DNA from: a virus
DNA: 64,000 bases
Direction: 5' to 3' (one strand)
IMG/VR virus record: IMGVR_UViG_3300028133_000003
Coordinates: 1-64,000 of that record
Within the stretch, counting starts at the first letter, position 1. Every line of letters starts with the position of its first letter. The notes beneath the pieces are model-generated. The model did not search any database, was not told the DNA's origin, and saw only the letters and a list, made by a program, of their open reading frames with translations. Below, one piece after another: positions 17,222 to 28,500 of this stretch. Position numbers and translations under genes: made by a program.

Positions 17222-17992
17222 TTACCACTGTAAAAATTTTGGTGTATAATTTAAACCTATTCCTACATAAGGCGCAAACCCATTACCGCTAAATCCCATT
17301 CCTAATTGTAATCCTAGCCCTAAGGTTTTTCTGTTTTGATATTGTAAACTTTTAAATGCATTACTATTCTGGTCAATTAAAATACCTTCGGCACTATTAA
17401 AAGTTGTACCAGGATAATCAGTTAAAAGGTTTACAAATAATTCTTTAGTTATAACATCTCTTGTTAATGAAGCAGATAGAAATATGTTTTGTTTTAAATC
17501 AATATTAGCGCTTCCAAAATTTAAAGTACTATCTAAAGTTTGGTAAGGTACAAAAACATTTATGTCTCTAAAACTTTTCCCCCATGTTTCTTTATCTGAA
17601 ATTGTTAATGCAGAATTAAAATTATTAAAAAGTGTATCAACAATAGTCACAGGTACTTCTACGATAACTTCCTTTATTACCGTTTCTGTTTTAATAACCG
17701 TTACTGGCGGCTTTCCCTTTTCAAATTCTAATTTGCCTTCAATTTCTTCTAATGTTAAATTAAGGGCTCTTATTTCGGCAACTGCATTTCCATTTTTATC
17801 AATATAGTTTTCAAGTGTATCTAAAGAAGCTTTCCAATTATTGCTAATCTTAGTGGCTTCACTCTTTGCTACTTCTGTTTGTTCACATTGCCTAAATAGT
17901 AAAATACATAACACTATAATACCACCTAATAAAAACATTCTTGTATTTTTAGGATCGGTAATAATTGCAATTATGTTTCTTAATATTATCAT
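17222..17992 (-). CDS. Membrane-anchored protein with periplasmic coiled coil
   Basis: The 256-aa protein has one N-terminal transmembrane helix (about residues 19-36, MFLLGGIIVLCILLF). A charged coiled coil follows, then a VTVIKTETVIKEVIVEVPVT strand, then a C-terminal beta region with alternating glycines (LGLGLQLGMGF, YVGIGLNY). The layout suits a protein anchored in the inner membrane that spans the periplasm, as in spanins. A tail role is also possible because it sits in the tail block. It overlaps the upstream 80-aa gene by four bases (ATGA). Confidence 0.5.
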   Translation of the reverse strand: MIILRNIIAIITDPKNTRMFLLGGIIVLCILLFRQCEQTEVAKSEATKISNNWKASLDTLENYIDKNGNAVAEIRALNLTLEEIEGKLEFEKGKPPVTVIKTETVIKEVIVEVPVTIVDTLFNNFNSALTISDKETWGKSFRDINVFVPYQTLDSTLNFGSANIDLKQNIFLSASLTRDVITKELFVNLLTDYPGTTFNSAEGILIDQNSNAFKSLQYQNRKTLGLGLQLGMGFSGNGFAPYVGIGLNYTPKFLQW

Positions 17993-18231
17993 ATGCCTTC
18001 TTCATAGATTTTCATTAACTTATATGGAGTAACATTGCTCTCTCCATATTTTTTAATTAAATCATCCATAAACTTTTTTTCTTTACCTTTCATAGAATCA
18101 AGTTCTTCAAAAAGACCATCACGTTTTTCAGCTAAACTCTGTATACTCTTTTGCATAAGGTCTATCGAAGTTTCAATTTCTTTATACCTATCTACAAATC
18201 CTGCTAATTCTTTTCTTTCTTTTTTTGTCAT
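17989..18231 (-). CDS. Small coiled-coil protein
   Basis: The 80-aa product is one charged helical hairpin or coiled coil (residues 1-60) with a short end NVTPYKLMKIYEEGI. It overlaps the start of the membrane-anchored protein by four bases, which suggests translational coupling and perhaps a physical partnership. No family is recognised. Confidence 0.5.
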   Translation of the reverse strand: MTKKERKELAGFVDRYKEIETSIDLMQKSIQSLAEKRDGLFEELDSMKGKEKKFMDDLIKKYGESNVTPYKLMKIYEEGI

Positions 18232-18248
18232 TTTTCTAGTTTAAAATA

Positions 18249-20831
18249 TTAATAAATAAATGTATGTTGTTGTAATGTAACTCCTTTTACAACAAGACTA
18301 CCAAGGTTATGAGCTCCTGCTACATTATTCCACCCTTTTTGTATAATCTTTCCACTCTGACTGCCATTACCACTATTATAAAAAGGGGTTGGTCCTTGGC
18401 CGCTAAACATAAATGTAAAAGTTTTCTGAGAGTGAGTAATTAGATAGTTGGCGCCTTGTTTTTCAATATCATCATCAGTTTCAACTTCAAGAACTCCTTG
18501 TTGAGCAGTATAATATGTTTGAGTGGTTCCAGTTCCTTCTTTCCAATATTGAGCAGATATAAAGGCTCGACCACCTTGATTAATGAAAGGATTAAATCCA
18601 GTTCCAGTTTGGGCACCTGGGACGTCGGATGCTCTAAACTCGGATGGTGCCCAATAAAGCTCAACTACAACAGTTTGACCATAAGCCATGAGCGAATTGT
18701 CAAAACTTAGTATAAATTCTGGGAAAAACACATTTTTACCACCATTTAATTTTGTAGACCAAAAATCATAAGTATTCGCATCTATTTCACTTGTGCTACC
18801 TATTTGAATTCTAATATAAGGTTTAGTAACTGGGATAATTACCGATATTGCAATAGGGCTTACATCTTGCCAATCTATAAAAGGATCATAATAATACTCT
18901 TGGATGTTATTCTCTCCGCCTAAAATTAATTTATTACTTATCTTAGTAACTTCTTTATCAACCCTAAACATTTCCGAAGCAGGATTCATATTATTACTTG
19001 CTCCAGTATCAAACTGTGTTGGTATCGTTTCCGTAGGCCCTTCATTTACAAATATCCCTACACTATCATCAACATTTGTAGCTTGATTATACTTAGGAAT
19101 ACCTATTACTACCTGCGAATATTGACCATCATTAAATTGCTGAAATTGTGTAGTTGGAATTGTTAAATAATCACCATTGCTTGGGTCACCAAATTGTTGG
19201 ACAACTCTGTTCTGATTAGAAAAATTCGTATTATACCGTTGATATACACTAGGATCAGTAATTTGAGGTGTACTATCGGTAATTGACCATGATTGATAAC
19301 TAACAAACTCTGTGTGTGGTATGCTAACACCAGATTCAGCGTATTTAAGATTTATCCTAGGAACGATAGTCCCTGGGGCGATGTTAAGCTGACCTAATCT
19401 TATTTCGCCTCTACCTTGAATGTTAATATCTGAATTAACACCTTCTCCTTTTATATTAACTTCTGCACCATCTTGCCTAGCGCGTAAATCAACCTTATTT
19501 GGTAAAACATTAATTAAAGATGGAAGTGCTGGATTTACTCCGCCTTTACCGATCAAAGAGATACCTTGATTGGACAATACATTTACTTCTCCATTCACAC
19601 CTATGTTTTCTATAGTTATTATACCATCTTCTGACTGCAGAGCAATTGGACTAGCTCCACTGGCATTAGCTACTATATCAGTAGTTGATACCGTAAAGGC
19701 ATTAGATCCTGCAGTCATACCGGCTTTAAAATTTGATCTTATCTTTAACTCATCATTTGATTGTATAACTATTTCACCTGCCTCGGCAAGAATCTTACCA
19801 TCTAATACAGGGATTGAGCCAGGGACGGTTATATTTCCACCTACCTTTAAGTTTGCTTGTGCACCGGCACCAAGAACCTGTAAATCAAACTTAGCTTCTC
19901 CTGCACCATCTAACGGAGTAAAACTGTTTAATTCAATTTTAAAATCAGATGACCCAAATGAAGTATATGGATTTGTACCCATAGTACCACTAGTAAAGTT
20001 AAATCCTGTACCTGCTCTAAAATTTTGTCCTCTTTTGACCGTCTCATTAATAATTCCATAAGTATCAGCAATAGATAATGGAGAGGTTGATTGCTTAGGT
20101 ACAGAAATAGCTAATATATCATCAGGTAATAAACTAATATTACTAAGTAGTGATAATTGATCTTGTGTATAATTTTCAAAACCGTCACCACCCATAAATC
20201 TAATAGCCTGGGCCCCACTATTTTTTTGGTGTACTAACATACTAGTATTTTCTGATGATAGTTGCCCAGCCATTACCGTAGATAATTGATATGCACCAGT
20301 TAAAGGTATGCCAGGGTAATCTGCGTCATCAGGTCCAGCAATACCTACCGCGAATGTAGGAACACCTTCATTACTAGCATTAATAGTAGTATCAGTTGCT
20401 GGAATAAGAGAAGGGTAAGAAACATTTTTTGCAGCTGCTGAATAGTTACTTATCCCTGGTATTGGGGCATAACCAAACTGAGACAATCCTACCGAAGATC
20501 CAGTACTACCTTGTGGTCCTTGTAAATTTATTAAAGTGTTAACCCACGGTCCTCCTGGTTGATAAACCCAAACATCACCATTACTCTGCAAGTAATAATC
20601 ATTTGCTAATGGTGTTAATGTTGGTGGTGTTACAATAGGACTATCAGTCCCTTCGTACCATTCAGTACCTCTTTCCCCTCTCCCTCCAATAGGACCAGGT
20701 AAACCGGAAGGTCCTAGAGGTCCTATGGGACCACCACCATTCAATAATAGTTGATCAAAGTTAAAATTTATTTTATCAACTACTTGACTAACGGTATCAG
20801 AAGAAAGTAATTCTTGTATGGTTAATGCCAT
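18249..20831 (-). CDS. Fibre-like protein with short collagen stretch
   Basis: The 860-aa protein opens with an anchor-like segment (MALTIQELLSSDTVS, then KINFNFDQLL) that resembles the start of the 212-aa protein at 31615-32253. A proline-containing collagen-like stretch follows (GPIGPLGPSGLPGPIGG, about 33-55) and a second GPQGSTGSS site near 125. The long middle is rich in beta-solenoid-like Asn/Gly/Ile repeats (VNIKGEGVNSDINIQGRG), and a beta-rich end finishes the chain. This is the pattern of a trimeric tail or baseplate fibre. Receptor binding is plausible but unproved. Confidence 0.6.
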   Translation of the reverse strand: MALTIQELLSSDTVSQVVDKINFNFDQLLLNGGGPIGPLGPSGLPGPIGGRGERGTEWYEGTDSPIVTPPTLTPLANDYYLQSNGDVWVYQPGGPWVNTLINLQGPQGSTGSSVGLSQFGYAPIPGISNYSAAAKNVSYPSLIPATDTTINASNEGVPTFAVGIAGPDDADYPGIPLTGAYQLSTVMAGQLSSENTSMLVHQKNSGAQAIRFMGGDGFENYTQDQLSLLSNISLLPDDILAISVPKQSTSPLSIADTYGIINETVKRGQNFRAGTGFNFTSGTMGTNPYTSFGSSDFKIELNSFTPLDGAGEAKFDLQVLGAGAQANLKVGGNITVPGSIPVLDGKILAEAGEIVIQSNDELKIRSNFKAGMTAGSNAFTVSTTDIVANASGASPIALQSEDGIITIENIGVNGEVNVLSNQGISLIGKGGVNPALPSLINVLPNKVDLRARQDGAEVNIKGEGVNSDINIQGRGEIRLGQLNIAPGTIVPRINLKYAESGVSIPHTEFVSYQSWSITDSTPQITDPSVYQRYNTNFSNQNRVVQQFGDPSNGDYLTIPTTQFQQFNDGQYSQVVIGIPKYNQATNVDDSVGIFVNEGPTETIPTQFDTGASNNMNPASEMFRVDKEVTKISNKLILGGENNIQEYYYDPFIDWQDVSPIAISVIIPVTKPYIRIQIGSTSEIDANTYDFWSTKLNGGKNVFFPEFILSFDNSLMAYGQTVVVELYWAPSEFRASDVPGAQTGTGFNPFINQGGRAFISAQYWKEGTGTTQTYYTAQQGVLEVETDDDIEKQGANYLITHSQKTFTFMFSGQGPTPFYNSGNGSQSGKIIQKGWNNVAGAHNLGSLVVKGVTLQQHTFIY

Positions 20832-20838
20832 CGTATTT

Positions 20839-23800
20839 CTATTTTTTAATTATGGTAATACTAAAACCAAACGATTCAGTAAAACCACTCCTTTTGTTAT
20901 ATATTAGGCCGAGATCAAATTGATTTGTATTTAATAATTTTGATCCTATTGCATCGTTAATACTTAAACCGCTTGATAATTTTTCAGAATTAGTTAGAGA
21001 TGCTGTGTTAAAGTTGTTTAATGCTCTTTGCCTAGTTGCATTAACATAAAAATCAACATTAGATACTTTATAAAGCTGTAAAATATTTTGTTTAATATAT
21101 CTTTCTACATCATCATCTAAAGTCTTAATATCACCAAAGCTAAATTCTGGTTTAATATACTTTTTAAATTGCTCTTTTATAGGTTCAAATAAAAATTCAA
21201 TTAATCTTTTTTGAATAAAGAGATAAAATTTAATAGATGTTTTATTTTCAGTTTTCATAAATGTCCCATCTATTAAAGAAGGTTGCTTAATTGCATCCTT
21301 AATAAATTCAGGAGAATATAAAAAAGTTTCAAGCTCTATTTGTTCTGGTACCTTTAAGTATTTAGATCCAAAGAATGATTTTCTTTCTGTCATTGCTTTT
21401 GTACCTATTATAGATTCAATTAAAGATTTATCAATACTCTTCCTAAAATAAGCAGGTTCCCAGTTAGAAGAAAATGTATAAAAATCTCTACTAGCAATTC
21501 CTACCTCATTAATAAGTGGGTATAAGCTTAAGAATGCACTATCCCTAGAAAGTTCTAATACTGTTGATGGATCCTCCTCGTTTACTTTATGATAAAACAA
21601 ATTCTTTATTATCCCAAAGTTGTCTACATCACTACTATTAAACTGAGTATTTGAATATCTACATAATTCCATTACCTTAAATTTATATAGCTCATCGGTT
21701 ATAGATCCACCAGTAGACCCAGTAACATTATCAAAATCAATTCCAATATAAGGATCTCTAAAATAAAAAATATCCAAGGCAGTAGGTTTATAGTACCCAG
21801 CATGTCTACCTATTGGAGTTACTCTAGGTTTTGTTTGTAGAGATAAATCATAACCGATAATATCAGTTAAATTAAATACGGTTGGTTTTGCAGGATCAGG
21901 TAATCTTCCAATATATACAGATTTTAAAATGTCTTCTTGTGCTCTTAATTCTATTGAAAACGTTTGGGCCATATTACCATCAGAATCTAAAACCCTATTA
22001 CCTTCTTTATCTATAGTTTCATAAATAATATCAGGCGCGCCTTGATTAACATTTTTTAATATAGTAGCAAAACCTACATCAGATAGTCTTGATGTGTATG
22101 TATTAAATCCACCATTTACTGTAAAATAATCAGCAGCCTGTAAATCTATAATAGATGGTACAGAACCACCTGGTACAAATGGAACCCCATTGGCAGTAAT
22201 AGTTTTTGCAAAAAATTGATTATTAGATACAACTCTTACTATTCCACCTATTTCATAAACAACATTATTAATTTCAAAACTAACCGGATTAAAATTACCA
22301 TTACTACCAATAGTTATATCTCTTAAGAATCTAGGATTATTACCGTTAACATCATTTATACCTTGAACTAAATAAGCATTAACCGTAGGATTAAAACTAG
22401 TTCCAACAAATGATATTGCACCTTGTACTATACCTTCCTTGTAAAAATAATTACCTTCTTCTCCTGTGACTTCTGATTGTATCGGTTCACAACTGTTAAA
22501 AGATTGTGTATGAACTTTATAATCACTTTCATATGAATACAAAGTAGTTCTATCAATACTTTGGTTGCCATCATTTATACATTCATTATCTAAAGTTAAA
22601 AAAACCATCATTACAACAGTCTTCCATTTATCATTCTTAATAAACTTAATCTCGGTCTCAGGTTTATTTGGTGCATTCGGCACAAGTATAGTAGAAAATC
22701 TATAATCATTAAATCTGCCATCATTAACATATTTTAATGACCTCGCATTAAAGTTAGGTTTTGTGGCTATATCAGCTTTAGGTTTTGCTACTATTCTAAC
22801 ACCTCTTAAAAATGCTTCAGCAAAATTCTTTTCATCACCACCACTGAATCTACCGTATCTTAACTGCCTATCTATTAAATTTATTATACCTCCGGTTGTA
22901 AACTTATCAACAATAAAATAATCATTAAAATAATCTTTATTAATATCCTGGAATGTACCTGGGGTATACACAGTACCAGTTATAGGGTTGCTTTCTATTG
23001 TATCTGTTGGCGCTTTATCTATATAACTCCACGAAGACTTAATTGCTTCGTTATTAAAATAATAAGGAAACTCACTTAAGTAGTACCATTCATGTGTAAA
23101 TCCTGTGGCATCTTGGCCGATAGTCCATTTAGACGGTGCAAAGTTATTGGTACCAAATGATTCATTTACATTTAAACTATATGGTAAGTTTCTTACGTTC
23201 TTACCATCATTAATCCATGACCACTTATTTATATAAGGAATTACTCTAGATGCGACTGCCTGTTGTTTTAAATAGTTTTCTTCTAACCTATCATATTCTG
23301 ATTCAATAAAAGTATCAAAATCAACATCAGGATCTGCATTTTTTAATAAACCTATTAACTCAGAAAAACCGCCATCATCATAAAATCTTCTTATGTCAGG
23401 GTTTGCACTAACGTTAACATATTCACCATCTATTTCTTGGTTATAATGATCTACTTCATAATTAAGCTCCCCTAGTCTACTATACATAGTACTATAAAAG
23501 TCATAATCAAAATCTCTAACAGGAAATATTGAAAATCTACCAAAAGAAGGTCTATAGTCAGAATATAAAGCAACCTGCCCACTATTAGTAACAGTTATCT
23601 GATTATCATTTAATGTTATTATTACATATTCATCAATCTCATTATATCCTATGATATCACCAGTGCCATTTATAATAGGACTTTCTAAATATGGTACCCA
23701 ATCACCGATAGTTGCCCACCCATCATTAGATTGGACATAATTACCAGGAATGAATCTATCTTGATCCCCGTTTGCAACCTTAAGTAAAGAATTAGTAACA

Positions 23801-25473
23801 TCATTACCCCCAACAAAATATTTGTTAGAATCTAATAATGAAGTTTCTGGATAAGTTGTTATATTATTTACCTCTGTTGGATACTCTATATAATTAATTT
23901 TGAAATTAAGCCTGTTAAATCTACTACCGCTAAATCTTGATTGAACATATACAGTATCATTATTATAAGAAGCCTCAAAGAATCTTTTTTCTATAGGTAT
24001 TCCTTCATTAATTGCAGAAGTTAACGCTTTTGCTATTTCTTGGACAGTTCCGTTAGGGCAAAAGAACTGAAAGGTGTTTGATCCTGGTATAGGTGCCTCT
24101 ATATTTGTAGCAGCTACTTCACCTACTAAATCAAAACCATCATAAAAAGTAATTTTTAAACCATTAGTTAATTCATTATTGATTTTAAATGAACTTATTG
24201 CTTTACCCTTTCTTTCTATTATGCTTGCATTTGTAAATGTATCAGGTTCTTTAAAGCCAGTAAGAGTTGATATGTCAATTTTAGTATCAAAAAGTCTTAT
24301 TTGGTTATTACCCCAAATAGAACCTTTCTTAACAGTATGAAAATTGTTATTTTTATCTTTAACATAAAAAATAGACTCCACTTCATTTACTCTACTTGGC
24401 GTAGGTACTCCTGTGATAGCTGTTGTTTTTGCAGGATCAAGATACAATAAAACTCCACTAGTGTTAGTAATTTCAAAAGGTTTGTTTAATTGCTCAGATA
24501 CTTCATTAATAGTAGTAATGTTAGGCAATTGAGTTTTTTCGGTGTTTCTATAAAACCCTTCCCCTGATATATCAAATAAACCTTCCTCGACTTCATTTAC
24601 GTATAAACCAAAATATCTATTAATTGAATAAGGATCCGCACCTTCATCAGTAAATAAAAATTCCATATTAATTAAATTTGCTAATAGCACGTTATTACGC
24701 TGAAACCCTTCAGTAAAAAAGAATTCGTTTTCTATTATAGTGGCATCTTTAGCTATTATGTCATCATATGAAAAACTTCCTGATTGTGTAAAACCCCCTT
24801 TACGATAATTAATACCATTCCATTGAATAGGTTCATCTCTCCTCCATGAAATATTAAGTGGGACCTCAGGAAATGATTCTTGGTTTCTATAATTTCTAAT
24901 ATAGGAACCTAGCAAGCTATTATCAGTTAAATCAAAAGTTTTAATTGCAGTACAGTTTTCCAAAACATTTTTAGAAAATGCTTGTGAAGTTTGTGCATCT
25001 AGGTAATTTTCATTCTGTAATGTTTCATTTATATTATTTACAGCAGCAGGATTATCTATTCTAAATATAACAAAGTTACTTGGCATTTGTTCGTTTAGCC
25101 AAAGCGGTGCCAACATACCTAGTTCTTCTGAATATGCGTTTGATGCAATTGATCTGGTACCTGCAGAGTAAAACATTTCAAACTGGTTTTGGTACTGTGA
25201 AAGGACAGAAACATCTTGGAATTCTTGAAAAACTTCATATGCCAGTTTTGGTGGGAACCTACCTCCTTGGAAAAATTTCCAAACGTCTCTATCATAGGTA
25301 TCTTCCCCACTTATTTTAAATGCTTTAAATGTAGAAGAAGATAGCTCAGTATTTGCACTAAATGATTCTAGGTATAAATCTAAACCATTACTAACAAGTT
25401 TAACATTACCTGTTAATTTAGGGTTAGTCCTAACTATACTATAAGAAGCTTTATCGAAAAGTTTTTCGGTCAT
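20839..25473 (-). CDS. Very large virion structural protein
   Basis: At 1544 aa this is the largest protein of the window. It is beta-rich with many Asn, Asp, Tyr and Phe, and has no signal peptide, transmembrane segment or enzymatic motif that I can find. It sits in the baseplate/fibre block after the gp6/gp7-like wedge genes, where T4 keeps its gp10-gp12 genes. It is therefore probably a baseplate-peripheral or fibre protein. A promoter-like motif lies 16 bases before its start. Confidence 0.5.
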   Translation of the reverse strand: MTEKLFDKASYSIVRTNPKLTGNVKLVSNGLDLYLESFSANTELSSSTFKAFKISGEDTYDRDVWKFFQGGRFPPKLAYEVFQEFQDVSVLSQYQNQFEMFYSAGTRSIASNAYSEELGMLAPLWLNEQMPSNFVIFRIDNPAAVNNINETLQNENYLDAQTSQAFSKNVLENCTAIKTFDLTDNSLLGSYIRNYRNQESFPEVPLNISWRRDEPIQWNGINYRKGGFTQSGSFSYDDIIAKDATIIENEFFFTEGFQRNNVLLANLINMEFLFTDEGADPYSINRYFGLYVNEVEEGLFDISGEGFYRNTEKTQLPNITTINEVSEQLNKPFEITNTSGVLLYLDPAKTTAITGVPTPSRVNEVESIFYVKDKNNNFHTVKKGSIWGNNQIRLFDTKIDISTLTGFKEPDTFTNASIIERKGKAISSFKINNELTNGLKITFYDGFDLVGEVAATNIEAPIPGSNTFQFFCPNGTVQEIAKALTSAINEGIPIEKRFFEASYNNDTVYVQSRFSGSRFNRLNFKINYIEYPTEVNNITTYPETSLLDSNKYFVGGNDVTNSLLKVANGDQDRFIPGNYVQSNDGWATIGDWVPYLESPIINGTGDIIGYNEIDEYVIITLNDNQITVTNSGQVALYSDYRPSFGRFSIFPVRDFDYDFYSTMYSRLGELNYEVDHYNQEIDGEYVNVSANPDIRRFYDDGGFSELIGLLKNADPDVDFDTFIESEYDRLEENYLKQQAVASRVIPYINKWSWINDGKNVRNLPYSLNVNESFGTNNFAPSKWTIGQDATGFTHEWYYLSEFPYYFNNEAIKSSWSYIDKAPTDTIESNPITGTVYTPGTFQDINKDYFNDYFIVDKFTTGGIINLIDRQLRYGRFSGGDEKNFAEAFLRGVRIVAKPKADIATKPNFNARSLKYVNDGRFNDYRFSTILVPNAPNKPETEIKFIKNDKWKTVVMMVFLTLDNECINDGNQSIDRTTLYSYESDYKVHTQSFNSCEPIQSEVTGEEGNYFYKEGIVQGAISFVGTSFNPTVNAYLVQGINDVNGNNPRFLRDITIGSNGNFNPVSFEINNVVYEIGGIVRVVSNNQFFAKTITANGVPFVPGGSVPSIIDLQAADYFTVNGGFNTYTSRLSDVGFATILKNVNQGAPDIIYETIDKEGNRVLDSDGNMAQTFSIELRAQEDILKSVYIGRLPDPAKPTVFNLTDIIGYDLSLQTKPRVTPIGRHAGYYKPTALDIFYFRDPYIGIDFDNVTGSTGGSITDELYKFKVMELCRYSNTQFNSSDVDNFGIIKNLFYHKVNEEDPSTVLELSRDSAFLSLYPLINEVGIASRDFYTFSSNWEPAYFRKSIDKSLIESIIGTKAMTERKSFFGSKYLKVPEQIELETFLYSPEFIKDAIKQPSLIDGTFMKTENKTSIKFYLFIQKRLIEFLFEPIKEQFKKYIKPEFSFGDIKTLDDDVERYIKQNILQLYKVSNVDFYVNATRQRALNNFNTASLTNSEKLSSGLSINDAIGSKLLNTNQFDLGLIYNKRSGFTESFGFSITIIKK

Positions 25474-25489
25474 TTAATTTTCACTTTTT

Positions 25490-25499
25490 TTATTTATTC
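25490..25499 (-). promoter_or_regulatory. Promoter-like motif GAATAAATAA
   Basis: The minus strand reads GAATAAATAAAAAAAG, with 16 bases between the motif and the start codon of the 1544-aa gene, in a 62-base gap that holds nothing else. Confidence 0.45.
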
Positions 25500-25535
25500 A
25501 CCAAACGGTTAGTGAAAATTAAAAATCAACAGTTA

Positions 25536-28500
25536 TCAAAGTACATTACCGTTAAAATTGTTGTCTTCGGTGAAAATGCCTTTAAACACACCTCGGTTAG
25601 ACCCTGTTCCTCCGCCGCCTCTTACAATATCATTTACCCTGGTTGATGTAACCGAAGGGCTAAGCTTTGTTAGAACTTTTTCAAGATCATTAAGACTTTT
25701 TGTAACCGTCTTACTAGGTATTACATCTATATTCAGATTGTTAGTTCTATATTTTGCAAAAACTTCAATATCATATTGAAAAGGGTCAGCATTATTAGGC
25801 CATATATCAAATCCAATTTTTTTAGAATATGTTATATTTGTAGTTGCTCCACTGTTATCACCACCAATATTTCCTATACCACCATCAGCTCCACTTCCGG
25901 CCCCAAAATAATCAGTCATCCTATATTGAAATACCATAGGAACATTAATCGAATTCTGTTGACCAAACTGTACTACGGTAGCCGATTGAGAAGAATCTCC
26001 GCCTACTTGAATACTTTGATGATCATCAGTAGACATAAACAAATAAGATCCACAGCTTTCTTTACCTAGGGTATATTGGTCAAAAGTTTCAAAAGAATTT
26101 TTTACATTTCTACTATATCCTGCGCCATCATTAACTACATTAGGATCTGCTGCGTCACTTAAAGGTGCAATTGCAGATATAGTAGGGCTAACTTGTAAAG
26201 TTTGACCAGTTGTAAAAGTTTGACCTGCAAATGTACCACTTATAGCTAACTCTCTTAACTGTATAGCGTTTTCATTTAAATAAATTGCTTGTTGTTTACC
26301 TAATAATTCAGTTGATGATAAAGGGGAAAATTTAGATTGTCTAAACAAAATATTTGCAGTACCGTTTCCTGCCGTTGTGCAATCTATGTTACCGGATAAA
26401 CCGTTTGGTAGCGTAGCAGTATCACCAGTCATTGATTCATAGGCTGATTTAAATGCAGCGTAGCTTCTAACCCACGGGTGAGTGATTTGAACTTCTAATG
26501 TATTATCCCCAAGTGATAATGTATAATTACCTGCGGTAGTAGGATTACCAGATCCATCAAAACCTCCACCCCAAATAAATTCACCAGGATTAGAACTGGC
26601 AGTATCAGCATCTCTCCCATAGAAATTCTCACAGGTATCTAAATTAAATGTATATTCATCTATAGGATTTATATAGCTATAAAAATTGTTCTCAGAAGAA
26701 ACATCACTAAATCTACTACTAATGTATTGGTTTTTATTTTGTGTTGATTGAAATGGTGCTAACGAAGTAACTTGGCCAAAATTATCCCTAGCATTAATAG
26801 TAGGATTAGTTAAAAGCAAAGGTGTTAAATCATATTTTCTTGTTGTATTATAATCAGCATCATCTGCCGTATATGTAGGTCTACTATTACTCTGATTTGT
26901 TGCGCTGTTATCTAGCCATGAATATGTAGCAGGCAGTATAGTAGTACCGTTCAATGCCTCAGCAATAGCATATCCAGGATTCTCTGATTGTTTAACCATT
27001 CTTTCTCTATTACCGGCTATCCTTGATACTAATCTTAATCCAGACTGTTCACTGTTTGCTAAGTTTATAAAGAATGTTTTAGATATAATAGCACCTCTAG
27101 GATCATCAAGATTAGTTACTTCACTAGAATAAAAACCAGCAAATATTTTTGTAACCGAGTTTCTTTTTAGGTTAGTGACATTACCTTGATCATCTATTAT
27201 TGTTACAACCAATTCTCCTTTAGCATTTGCAAGTATTTCAGCAAATAAATCTAATTGATTCTGCATCTGTGTTAACTTTGTAAACAAATCAATAGGTGTT
27301 TGATTTTCTGATAAAAATCCTGATGCAATTACTGGACTAGAATGAGCAAAATAAGTTTCGTTTGCAGTAAAAGAACTACTTAGATGTTGTTGAACACCTA
27401 ACTCGTTTAAATCCTCTTCTAGCGCAACCTTTGCTATGTCTTGTTGGTTTTGATTAATTATAGCTTCAGTAGCATTATCAGAACTAAGATCCGGTGGGAA
27501 TGGTATTATGATAGCATCAGACCAATCACTTTCTAATGGATTACTTGGCCACCCAGCTTCACTAATAGATTTTACCTGAACCTCAACTTGCTCACCTTTT
27601 CTTAAAGGTACATCTAATTGATTAATATTAACAGCGTCAGCATTATCAGTATTTATTGCAACCCACTCATATACACCAGTTAGTGGATTTTTTAATCTAG
27701 GTCTTAATGTACTTTCTACAATATTATAATTTGAAAACGCCCCTTGGCTTTCACCACTACCATCAGTAAATTTAAATTGATCAACTGGGTTAGCAGCACC
27801 ATCATTTGATAGATATCGGTATCTAACTTTAAATTTAACAATTGATTGAGCTCCCGTTGCTGGCGTTGACTTTTCTTTAGGCATCGCCCAAAACCCTCTT
27901 GCTCTATATTTAGGAGTTATACTAGAAACTGAGTTATCTTTAGCTTTTGCATCTATTTCTTTAACAACCGATGCATATAATTCTGCCTGTGATGACCTTT
28001 CTGTAATCAATCCTTGTAAAGAGTTAATGTCAGCATCTCTCTCAACTTCGGTTTGATAATTAGTGGTTTGTATTTTTGTTCTACTTTGAATTATTGCTCC
28101 ATCTAATTCCTTTAATGTAGCTTCAATAGTATTCTTTTGATTATTTAAATCGGTTAATTCTACAATTGATGGCGACTTACTAACTTGTGCATTAATAACT
28201 TTAACACCAAAATCACCATCATTTAATACTGGTGCATCAGGAGTAACACCTTCTCTGGTAGTAGGTATCTTATCATCAGCAAAAGAAAGTAGCATTGCCC
28301 CAAAATCAATAGCACTTTGCTGGTAATATTCAGCTAATGTCTGTTCGGTTCCTGCTTCATTTACAGTTGTTAATGTATTTGTATAAAATGCACTACCTGG
28401 TGACCAATTCACTGAAGGTATTTTAGAATCTGGATCTATAGGTTTAACAAAGGTAACACATCTTTCATTAAATCCTACCGTTACATCAACTTGTACATTA

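Noticed and set aside
19570-20061. Plus-strand 163-aa frame opposite the 860-aa fibre
   Set aside because: The minus-strand frame is longer, has the fibre pattern and tight spacing to neighbours, and the plus frame has no support.
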